Source: Marinicella sediminis
Lineage (GTDB): Bacteria > Pseudomonadota > Gammaproteobacteria > Xanthomonadales > Marinicellaceae
DNA length: 64,000 bases
Direction of reading: 5' to 3'
NCBI RefSeq assembly: GCF_002000055.1
Contig: NZ_MVBD01000002.1
Coordinates: 186,001-250,000 of the forward strand
Positions 43,802-51,452 of this stretch are shown here, in pieces. Position numbers and translations under genes: made by a program. The stretch's first letter is position 1. Every line of letters starts with the position of its first letter. The notes beneath the pieces are model-generated. The model did no database searches, was not told the DNA's origin, and worked only from the letters and a program-made list of their open reading frames with translations.

Positions 43802-45515
43802 AACCTAACCCCAACAAGTTCTTTTTAATCTCGGCTTCTAATCGGTCAGATTCTTTAAACTGTGTTTTTAGTTGTGTGGTTAGGTTCGCCATTTTTTCAG
43901 CAAATGGTTCGCCGTCCTCTTCTTCGGCAGCTGCACCGACATAACGGCCTGGGGTGAGTACGTGGTCGTGTTTTTGGATTTCAGGGAGTTTGACGGATTT
44001 ACAGAAGCCAGGGATGTCTTGGTATCTGTTTTCGTCAGGAGATCCCTCGGCTTCGCTCGGGATGACAGGTTCTTTAGTTTGCCAGTTGTGGTAGGTATCA
44101 GTGACTTGGTTGAGGTCTTCATCAGTGAAGTCGCGCAAGACACGGTCTTTCATGTAGCCGAGGTTACGGGCATCAATAAATAACACTTCACCTTTGCGAT
44201 CGCGGAATTTTCTTCCTGCGGCGTTGGTGCGTTCACCCTTGTTTTTGGTCAAAAACCAGATACAGGCTGGGATTTGGGTGTTGGTGAACAGTTGTCCTGG
44301 TAAGGCGACCATACATTCGACCAAGTCGTTTTCAATGAGGGCTTTTCTGATGTCTCCCTCACCTTTGGTGTTGGAGCTCATCGAACCGTTGGCTAGCAAT
44401 AAACCCATGCTGCCATTGGGTGCCAGGTGGTAAAGCATGTGTTGCAACCAAGCGAAGTTGGCATTTCCCGAAGGAGGTCTTCCATATACCCAGCGCGGAT
44501 CATCATCTTTGACACCTGCATCCCACTCTTTCATGTTGAAAGGAGGGTTGGCCATGACAAAATCTGCACGCAAATCCGGATGTTGGTCATTGGTGTAAGT
44601 ACTGGCAGGCTCTTTCCCAAAATTAAAGTCAATACCCCGAATCACCATGTTCATGGCGGCCAACTGCCAGGTGGTGTGGTTGTATTCCTGGCCATAAATG
44701 GAGACTTCACCAATGCGTCCTTTGTGCGCTTCGATGAAACTGTCAGTTTGCACAAAAAAACCACCCGAACCCATGGCTGGGTCATAGACACGGCCTTTGA
44801 AAGGCTCCAGCATTTGGACGATTAAACTAACTATTGATTTAGGCGTGTAGTACTGTCCGCCTTTTTTACCTTCTGCCAGAGCAAACTGGCCCAAAAAGTA
44901 TTCATACACATGACCGAGAATGTCTTTGGAATCCAAAGACTTATGTTCAAAAGGAATGGTCGCGATCAAGTCGATCAATTCACCCAGCTTGGTTTGATCG
45001 ATTTGTAAGCGTGTATAAAGTTTGTTGAGAACCCCTTTCAGTTTTGGGTTGACCACTTCGATGGCATCCAAGGCATTGTCGATTAAATGACCGATTGAAC
45101 TGAATTTCTTCTTTGTACCATCTTCTAGGGTTAATTCAGCACCGCCAATAACCGTTTTGTTGTTATCTTGAAGAAACTTCCAACGGGCTTGTTGTGGGAC
45201 CCAGAAGACATTGGCTTCGGTGTAGTAATCGCGTTCTTCCAGCTCTGCATTGAGCTCTTCTTCGTACTCATCAGAACCAGCCCCACCGTAATCATCAGGA
45301 TCAAGGTAATAATCATGATCAGGATCCTGAAATTGTTTTTTTAATTCTTCATGCCTAATATTGAATGAATCAGACACATATTTCAAAAACACCAGGCCCA
45401 ACACAGTGTGTTTGTATTGCGCCGCATCGAGTGTGGATCGTAATTTATCAGCTGCATTCCACAGCTTTTTTTCTAAGTCAGTTAAGAATTGTTGGTCTTC
45501 CAATGTTTCAGTCAC
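43791..45515 (-). CDS. hsdM: Type I restriction enzyme M subunit (N6-adenine methylase)
   Basis: The 574-residue protein has an HsdM N-terminal helical domain, the SAM motif DPAMGSGGFF (245-254) and catalytic NPPF (323-326). It methylates adenine in the HsdS target. The GTG start at 45515 has GGGAG just upstream. Near the C-terminus (about residues 480-496) a stretch PVIPSEAEGSPDEN interrupts the conserved NWQ...RYQDIPGFC region; its DNA (about 44032-44071) looks like a dispersed GTCATCCCGAGCGAAG-type repeat inserted in frame. Otherwise the gene is complete. Confidence 0.95.
   Translation of the reverse strand: MTETLEDQQFLTDLEKKLWNAADKLRSTLDAAQYKHTVLGLVFLKYVSDSFNIRHEELKKQFQDPDHDYYLDPDDYGGAGSDEYEEELNAELEERDYYTEANVFWVPQQARWKFLQDNNKTVIGGAELTLEDGTKKKFSSIGHLIDNALDAIEVVNPKLKGVLNKLYTRLQIDQTKLGELIDLIATIPFEHKSLDSKDILGHVYEYFLGQFALAEGKKGGQYYTPKSIVSLIVQMLEPFKGRVYDPAMGSGGFFVQTDSFIEAHKGRIGEVSIYGQEYNHTTWQLAAMNMVIRGIDFNFGKEPASTYTNDQHPDLRADFVMANPPFNMKEWDAGVKDDDPRWVYGRPPSGNANFAWLQHMLYHLAPNGSMGLLLANGSMSSNTKGEGDIRKALIENDLVECMVALPGQLFTNTQIPACIWFLTKNKGERTNAAGRKFRDRKGEVLFIDARNLGYMKDRVLRDFTDEDLNQVTDTYHNWQTKEPVIPSEAEGSPDENRYQDIPGFCKSVKLPEIQKHDHVLTPGRYVGAAAEEEDGEPFAEKMANLTTQLKTQFKESDRLEAEIKKNLLGLGYDV
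44032..44071 (-). repeat. Dispersed repeat inserted in frame inside hsdM
   Basis: On the minus strand the sequence starts CCTGTCATCCCGAGCGAAG and ends GAGGGATCTCCTGACG, a form widely scattered in bacterial genomes. It adds about 13-16 codons to hsdM without breaking the frame. Confidence 0.6.
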
Positions 45516-45801
45516 ACTTGCTCCCGGACTATTCTATATTTAATGAGAAAGGATGTTGTGTGCGGGAATAGAGATAATTTTACTTTTAGCTCCCTTAAAG
45601 ACAAGACGAACCCAAAGCTGCGTCTCGAGGTTTTTCTTTTGATCTTCGGTCATTGAATCCCTTGTTCCTTTGTTGGTACACACGTTTGTGTATTGATGAT
45701 ACCTGCTCACCGGCTTTTATTCAATGGGTACATGGATGAACATCAAAGTCACATTCAGATTAATCCTAACGAATCATTAAACCTGGAACTGACTTATTTT
45801 T

Positions 45802-47241
45802 TTAAAGCTGATCATGCTTTTTTTTGTCCACAAGACTTTTGATCGTTGCCAATTCACCTTTCAGCAAGTCACTTTGGGCTCTGTCGGGCATTCTGTCGAT
45901 CATTGGTTCATATTGAAGGATATTCAATTCTTGTTTTACCCGCTCACCTTGATGTGGGTATTCCATCATCATATCTTCTATCAATTTCCGGGTGTCATCT
46001 AAGTCCAGCTGGACAGCTCTGGTCATTTCATTTGACGAGATTTGTGCTGTATTTAAATCATTGAGAGCGTCTGCCCTTTGGTTCATAATTGATATTGGGG
46101 TCTCTGCTATGTGATTGTATATTTCAGCTGAATCACTTTCGCTGTTGATTGAGTCAGAATAATGAGCCAGTAACTGATGTTTCTTTAAAGGATCATTCAA
46201 GGCATCGATTTGCTTCAAGGTCTTTAAATAAAGGGTGTTCAGTTCTTGTCTTGCCTGCTCAGCTTGTTCTGGGGATTCCATCATTTTTTCTTTAATTAAT
46301 TCCCGGTTGTCATCAAAATCAAGCTGAACAGCCTTTGATATGTCATTCGCTGATGCCTGTGCTGTTTGTAAAACATTGAGAGCCTTTGCCCTTAGATTCA
46401 TGATGGATTCAAGAGTCTGTCCAATGTGATTGAGTAGCTCAGGTGAATCACTCTCGCTGTCGATTGAGTCATAAAAATGTACCAGTAACTGATGCTTTTT
46501 CAAAGGATCATTAAAAGCACTGATCTGATTCCAGGTTTTTAAGTAGTAGATTTTCTGATACAGCACACGACTGGCTAAACGCTTTCCTTGCTCTTCTATT
46601 TCACTGAGGTTGTGTCTGCTGATGGCTCTGTTATCAAGCTGTCGCAATAGTTTATTGGCGAACATCCTTAATTGTTGACTCAATGCCAGTGGGGTTTTAC
46701 TCATTTCTGCGTATTGCTCGAATGATTTGAGGACCATATAGGTGGATATCAGGTCGTACTGATGTTGGCCGTTTGGCCTTACATGATGTCTCTCCAGTGC
46801 TGAACTCAGGGCTTTGGCGAAGGACAAAGCAGCAGCATTCACGTCTTCCGGGTTATTCATGGAGTCACTGTTCCACAAACTTCTGACCTCACTGGCGCTG
46901 CCCGTGCTGTTCTTGAGTTTATGTAGCACCGTGGAGGTCTGGTCACAGGGCCAGACATAGAGGAATGTCAGCTCACTGTCTGTGTCTGAACCTGTGTTGT
47001 GAATCACCACATCAATGGTTTTTAACAACTGATCAGGAATCGTTGTTGTGATCGATTGGTTAGCCTGGACTTCTGCACTGTTGATCAAGGGATTTGGATT
47101 CCCCCTCTCTAAAACAGTTATCAGCCCTCTTTTATAATGGTGATCCAATTGTTCAATGTGGATGTCGGCTACACACTCTGCAAAAGATGACCATGGATGC
47201 ATAATGATCAGTAAGGCCATCGCTTTATGATTGAGGTTCAT
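45802..47241 (-). CDS. Exported helical protein with two ~105-residue repeats
   Basis: The 479-residue protein has a short signal peptide (HKAMALLIIMHPWSSFA). A beta-rich N-terminal domain with a single cysteine pair follows, then a long helical part containing two repeats, each opening NDPLKKHQLLxHxxDSIxSESDS and including MNxRAxALNxLxTAQxSxNxxxxAVQLDxDD. CAGGAG six bases before ATG 47241 supports the start. It overlaps the preceding membrane-protein gene by 17 bases, so the two form an operon. Function is unknown. Confidence 0.65.
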   Translation of the reverse strand: MNLNHKAMALLIIMHPWSSFAECVADIHIEQLDHHYKRGLITVLERGNPNPLINSAEVQANQSITTTIPDQLLKTIDVVIHNTGSDTDSELTFLYVWPCDQTSTVLHKLKNSTGSASEVRSLWNSDSMNNPEDVNAAALSFAKALSSALERHHVRPNGQHQYDLISTYMVLKSFEQYAEMSKTPLALSQQLRMFANKLLRQLDNRAISRHNLSEIEEQGKRLASRVLYQKIYYLKTWNQISAFNDPLKKHQLLVHFYDSIDSESDSPELLNHIGQTLESIMNLRAKALNVLQTAQASANDISKAVQLDFDDNRELIKEKMMESPEQAEQARQELNTLYLKTLKQIDALNDPLKKHQLLAHYSDSINSESDSAEIYNHIAETPISIMNQRADALNDLNTAQISSNEMTRAVQLDLDDTRKLIEDMMMEYPHQGERVKQELNILQYEPMIDRMPDRAQSDLLKGELATIKSLVDKKKHDQL

Positions 47242-47776
47242 CCCGTTCTCCTGATTGTTTTGAATTGAGCTGAATACCGAGTGCAGCAGCCAGGATGACA
47301 ATGGCGGTGTTGGTGGTTTTTTTCAGGGTTTCAACCAATGTGGGTATCAAGGTGTCACCATTTACCAGAACCATTTCATACTTTAATTCGGGTTGATTGG
47401 GAAACATCATCAAAACAAGAATCTGCAACAACAAACAAACCATCAGAATTATCACGATGACCATTTCAAACTGATGTTTCTGGCGGCCACACTGGCGCAG
47501 AAAATAACCCATGTAAATGGCCGCCAAAGCCGTCAGAAAAGAAGTAATGAAGCTGTATTCTGCAAGCTCAGCAGCTTTTAACACATCAGCCAGGGGAGAT
47601 AACATAGCAGGTATGTGCCTGAACCAGTCAGGTTCCATCAGGTCCAATGACTGATAAATTTTAATACTGACTGCTAAAAATGAAATGGCAATCATGAAGA
47701 AGATATAACAATAGACTCCAGGCTTGTAAGTCAAGCGAAGAAAGTTTTGCATAAAAACACCACCGTTGACAGGCAT
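47225..47776 (-). CDS. Four-helix membrane protein, partner of the repeat protein
   Basis: The 183-residue protein has membrane helices at about residues 20-40, 70-92, 98-120 and 150-170. ATG 47776 lies seven bases after AAGGAG. The reading frame ends inside the start region of the repeat-bearing exported protein, implying coupled translation. It may hold the partner at the membrane; the family is not recognised. Confidence 0.65.
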   Translation of the reverse strand: MPVNGGVFMQNFLRLTYKPGVYCYIFFMIAISFLAVSIKIYQSLDLMEPDWFRHIPAMLSPLADVLKAAELAEYSFITSFLTALAAIYMGYFLRQCGRQKHQFEMVIVIILMVCLLLQILVLMMFPNQPELKYEMVLVNGDTLIPTLVETLKKTTNTAIVILAAALGIQLNSKQSGERDEPQS

Positions 47777-47896
47777 TAATTGACTCCTTTTGATTGGGTT
47801 CAATCAGTAAGTGATGCCGAAAGAAACTTTCTCTCAGTTCGAATGAATGTTTTTTTTCAACTTGTCGTGTCACCTTGCTGAATCAAAGGTGTCAGG

Positions 47897-47995
47897 AATC
47901 AATGGGGTCAGAGTCGTTGATTTTCTGGCCTTTTGACTACTGTCATTTGTTTTTTGACTTTGCAGGTATACATCGACTGAAGTCGCCGCCCCGGG
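47897..47995 (+). repeat. REP copy with ~75-base extension (left direct repeat)
   Basis: Starts AATCAATGGGGTCAGAG, continues TTGATTTTCTGGCC and GGTATACATCGACTGAAG, and ends CGCCCCGGG. It is about 75-80 percent like 49645-49742 by eye, over the full length and in the same orientation. Confidence 0.65.
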
Positions 47996-48058
47996 ATGAT
48001 GGCAGGTGCCTGGCAAATTCCTATAGTGACAACAATTTCAATCAATGAATTAATTGTG

Positions 48059-48084
48059 AATCAATGGGTCAGTGCTGATTGATT
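48059..48084 (+). repeat. REP-type palindrome copy (degenerate)
   Basis: Starts AATCAATGGGTCAGTGC and ends GATTGATT. Confidence 0.55.
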
Positions 48085-48217
48085 ATTTGTTCCTGGTTTT
48101 TGGCGGGCTGAGCGAATGGATGTACTTATTGACCAGTCTGGCGCATCATGCGGGACATTGACATCAGCCGACGGTTGGTTCTATTGCTGAGATTTTGGAT
48201 GGATTTGGAGCCTGGTT

Positions 48218-48405
48218 AGGAGATTCCTCCACTCGTTTTACTCGGTCGGTATGACACGTATTTTATGCAGGCTTCTAAACTCGTTATTCTCGGTCGGAAT
48301 GATACGTATTGTATGTTGATTTCTCTACTTGTTGCACTCGGTCGGAATATCTGGGTGTTTTGGGAGATTGCTCTGCTTGTTTGGTTCAGTCGGGGTGGTC
48401 GTTTG
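48218..48405. repeat. Four degenerate tandem units of ~45-51 bases
   Basis: Each unit has the pattern GAGATTxCTCxACTCGTTxxACTCGGTCGGxATGA. Unit starts are near 48218, 48269, 48317 and 48362. Related single units lie near 54955-55110 and 61050-61085. There are no spacers, so it is not a CRISPR array. Confidence 0.6.
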
Positions 48406-48590
48406 AGTATGAGAGCTCGAATATAAAAATATTTCAATTTTCCATGTCATAAGTTCTGAGGGTTTAACGAACCATAAGTATTGGCATTTCGGAGTTCAGG
48501 CGATAACTCCTGGCCATCGTTGCTTTGACTGACTTGGATCAAGTTCGGTTTTGAAGATTTTAAAACTACCATACAATAATTGAGGTAAAC

Positions 48591-49625
48591 ATGAATGACA
48601 CAATGAGACATTTACTTAACATACCCGTCCGGGTATTGGCTATTGGGGGGTTCATGTTTATGGCGGCCTGTTCTGATGCAGATCAGTCCAGTCAGACCTC
48701 CACCGCTGTTCCAGCCAAGGCCATTGCTGAATCGGCCATTGTGGCTGCTCAACTCGACTTATCGACCACAGCGATTAATCAGCCGATGTTTTTAGGGCAA
48801 GTCGTACCGGAAGTTCAAGCAGCAATGCCTTGTCCTTTTCTGTCTGATGAACAGGCGATGGCGATCATCAAATCAAAACGTGAGTTAAAACGCAGGAACA
48901 CGTCAAATACACAATGTTATTGGTCTATGAATGCTGGGTTTTCAGTCAAATTAACCCTGGAACCCTTGGCCACAGCTAAACCAGTGCAACAACGCAGCTA
49001 TAACATGGACAGTCCACCGGTGTTGAAGCCTCAGGCTGGCCCAGGCAACAACGCCACGATTCTATATGACACGGTTTGGGATAAAGAACGGGCTTATGCC
49101 ATGTCTTTTGAACAAGGACAACAGTTGGTGATGATTTATGTCACGGGCATGGCCACCGATGCTGAACTTTTGACCACTGCCGCTGAAACAGTTTCAGCTC
49201 AAATGCAAGCTGGTGCATCCCTTGAGCCACAAGCAGAACGTACGGATGAATTTAATATGTGTTCAATATGGAGCGAAACTGAAATCGCGGCCATCATTGG
49301 ATCACCCGTTTCCGCATCTTCAGGCAAACTCGAGTGCAAATGGTCATCAGAATCAGGCGATGAGTTAACACAAATCAGGGTAAATGTGTCATACGGCAAG
49401 AACCACACCTGGGATTATTTACGTGAGATTGGTGGAGTGGACGTTCCCGGGATCGGCGAAGGTGCCATGTTGAATAAAATGCGCAAGAAAGGCAACAGGC
49501 CTGGTCATGTGGTGGTCACAACCTTGTATGCAGACAGTTTGGTTAATGTGAGCGTCACAGATAACATTGCGGACTTTAATGGTGTGGCGGTGGCTTTGGC
49601 TGAAAATATTGGTAGTCGGTTTTAA
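48591..49625 (+). CDS. Lipoprotein with two DUF3558-like Cys-pair domains
   Basis: The 344-residue protein has a lipobox FMAAC (Cys27). The mature part has two similar domains: the first opens MPCPFLSDEQAMAIIKSK and closes with TQCYW, the second opens NMCSIWSETEIAAIIGSP and closes with LECKW. The Cys pair, the S-x-x-E/Q-x-x-x-I-I pattern and C-x-W ending are reminiscent of DUF3558-type lipoprotein domains of Actinobacteria. The role is unknown. It lies alone between the two direct repeats at 47.9 and 49.6 kb. Confidence 0.6.
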   Translation: MNDTMRHLLNIPVRVLAIGGFMFMAACSDADQSSQTSTAVPAKAIAESAIVAAQLDLSTTAINQPMFLGQVVPEVQAAMPCPFLSDEQAMAIIKSKRELKRRNTSNTQCYWSMNAGFSVKLTLEPLATAKPVQQRSYNMDSPPVLKPQAGPGNNATILYDTVWDKERAYAMSFEQGQQLVMIYVTGMATDAELLTTAAETVSAQMQAGASLEPQAERTDEFNMCSIWSETEIAAIIGSPVSASSGKLECKWSSESGDELTQIRVNVSYGKNHTWDYLREIGGVDVPGIGEGAMLNKMRKKGNRPGHVVVTTLYADSLVNVSVTDNIADFNGVAVALAENIGSRF

Positions 49626-49644
49626 TTCAAGAGGTAACGTCATG

Positions 49645-49742
49645 AATCAATGGGGTCAGAGTCGTTGATTTTCTGGCCGTTTGGCTGCTGCCGTTTGTTA
49701 TTCTACTCTGTGGGTATACGTCCATTGAGATCGACGCCCCAG
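49645..49742 (+). repeat. REP copy with ~75-base extension (right direct repeat)
   Basis: Starts AATCAATGGGGTCAGAG and continues TTGATTTTCTGGCC and GGGTATACGTCCATTGAG. It is the partner of 47897-47995 and runs into an ACTGAAGTC/GGCTTCAGCC-family element (49720-49768). Confidence 0.65.
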
Positions 49743-49784
49743 GTAAAGGAGCACCGGCTTCAGCCAGTGTTGCTATTGTAATGG

Positions 49785-51347
49785 TCAATCCGCCAGCTGT
49801 ACCCGCATCAATGGGCTCATGATCATGTGCATGAGGTATTTGGTGTTGAGGTGGATGGAACTGGCCATGTCGATGGTGTATTGTTCCAGGGCCATCAGGG
49901 CCTGGTGGTCATAGAGGTGGCCGTTGAGCAGAACGGCCTCGATGGTTTGGGTGTTTTTGATGTCATCCAATGGGTTGGCGCGGAGGAGGATGAGGTCTGC
50001 GCGTTTGCCAGGATCGACGCTGCCTGTTGAGTCACCGACGCCGCTGACTTGGGCGGGCCACAAGGTGGCGGCTTTTAACGCATCGGATGTCGGCATGCCG
50101 GCATCGACCAGGTGTTGCAGTTCGTGGTGGACGCTCAGGCCGCTGTATACGTGGGTGTCTATGTTGTCGGTACCGACCAGGATCTTCACTCCCTGCTGAT
50201 GGGCTTGTTGGATTTGGGTTTCGACCAGTTGGTAATAATCCTGGTGCACGAAGCGCCCCTCATGATCCTCACCTGTGGCGGCTCGTTGGCGGTCCGGTTG
50301 CCAGATCAGTTTTTGTACCACCGATGGGATGTACCGCAGGTGGTTGTCATCAGGCTTGTCTTCTTTTCTGGCATCCGCACTCATCTTCAGGGTGGTCAGG
50401 GTTGGTACCCAGGCAGTGTGGCTGTTGGCCATGGCCTGCATCAGTTGATTACATTTCTGTTTGTCCTGTTGGTTGATGATGGCTCTGATTTTGTCTGCGT
50501 TGTAGGCGGCGATGGGGTCAGGCAGCGCCCTGAAGTCGTCAATGTCTGCATAACACTCGAAAGCAAACAACCGGCCATGTTCAATGCTCAACATTTGACT
50601 TTCCAGGGCCTCTCGCAGGGGAATTTTGAGGGGCTTGTGGCCAGCCAGTGCCATGCCCTGCTCCGCTGCCTTTTCTGCCAGCCAACTGAATTGTTCCGTG
50701 CTGAGTTCGCTGTAGGTCTTGATGAAGTCAATGTCCTGTTCCATATAAAAATCAATCATTTGTGAAGCATTATTTATGCTATTTATTCGAAAAAAGTCAG
50801 CAAATCCATCTGGCACTTCATTGCCTCCGTTGGTTTGGTAGCTGCTTTGTTGGTGGTACATCGGCGACACCACTTCGCCGGCATCGGCCAGCGCTGACCA
50901 TTGTTGTCTGTCTTTGGGACACGCCCAATACGGATCGTCCTGCTCCAGACAACCGGACATATCTCGCACGGAGGTCACACCATAGCGGATGAACAGGGGG
51001 TGATGGATGTGGGGCGAGATTTTCAAACTGTGGGTGTGCATGTCCCACAAGCCCGGCATCAGATAACGACCACTGCCTTCGATCAGTCGGTGGTCACTGA
51101 AATCGACGTGCCTGAGTGTCGGTGATATGGCAGCAATCCGCCCATCGGTGATGACCACGTTCTGCTGTTCCCTGATGCGCGCATTGACCACATCGACCAC
51201 GTGGATGTTGGTGATGAACACATCACCTTTCGCTGGACGCACCTCCGGACCTTTCAATGGCAGTTCGTACAGCAAAAAGGCCGCTGCGATGAGGAGCACG
51301 ATCATTGCCAAAAACAGCAAGCCCGGCTTTTTAATCATTTTCTTCAT
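49785..51347 (-). CDS. Membrane-anchored amidohydrolase
   Basis: The protein of about 520 residues has an N-terminal membrane anchor (about residues 7-25). The amidohydrolase superfamily landmarks follow: LMPGLWDMHTHSL (the metal-binding H-x-H), an internal GHKPL and IEHGR, and LVGTDNIDTH (the catalytic Asp region). It should hydrolyse an amide or ester, possibly a cyclic dipeptide or xenobiotic, outside the cytoplasm. ATG 51347 is preferred to a TTG at 51368. It stands alone beside the DJ-1/TPR gene on the same strand. Confidence 0.85.
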   Translation of the reverse strand: MKKMIKKPGLLFLAMIVLLIAAAFLLYELPLKGPEVRPAKGDVFITNIHVVDVVNARIREQQNVVITDGRIAAISPTLRHVDFSDHRLIEGSGRYLMPGLWDMHTHSLKISPHIHHPLFIRYGVTSVRDMSGCLEQDDPYWACPKDRQQWSALADAGEVVSPMYHQQSSYQTNGGNEVPDGFADFFRINSINNASQMIDFYMEQDIDFIKTYSELSTEQFSWLAEKAAEQGMALAGHKPLKIPLREALESQMLSIEHGRLFAFECYADIDDFRALPDPIAAYNADKIRAIINQQDKQKCNQLMQAMANSHTAWVPTLTTLKMSADARKEDKPDDNHLRYIPSVVQKLIWQPDRQRAATGEDHEGRFVHQDYYQLVETQIQQAHQQGVKILVGTDNIDTHVYSGLSVHHELQHLVDAGMPTSDALKAATLWPAQVSGVGDSTGSVDPGKRADLILLRANPLDDIKNTQTIEAVLLNGHLYDHQALMALEQYTIDMASSIHLNTKYLMHMIMSPLMRVQLAD

Positions 51348-51452
51348 AATTTCAGAGTCAACGCTCAAAGCACAAAGTCAGGTATGGGCAGAACACATCT
51401 ACCCACACCTTTAACCTATGGCAGTATATCGGGTCTTTGCCAACGCACCAAG

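Larger units (their letters stand above)
47777..48590. other. Intergenic region rich in repeats
   Basis: Over 800 bases without a credible gene separate divergent genes. It holds a REP copy with a long tail (47897-47995), a degenerate REP (48059-48084) and a tandem array (48218-48405). A minus-strand frame over the array is only the array read as protein. GAGG just before 48591 is the ribosome binding site of the lipoprotein. Confidence 0.6.

Noticed and set aside
48218-48405. CRISPR-like array
   Set aside because: The units are contiguous and degenerate, with no spacers and no cas genes.
48216-48437. 73-residue minus-strand frame across the tandem array
   Set aside because: It is only a translation of the repeat units (repeated R-P-S/I-T-S motifs) and has no ribosome binding site.
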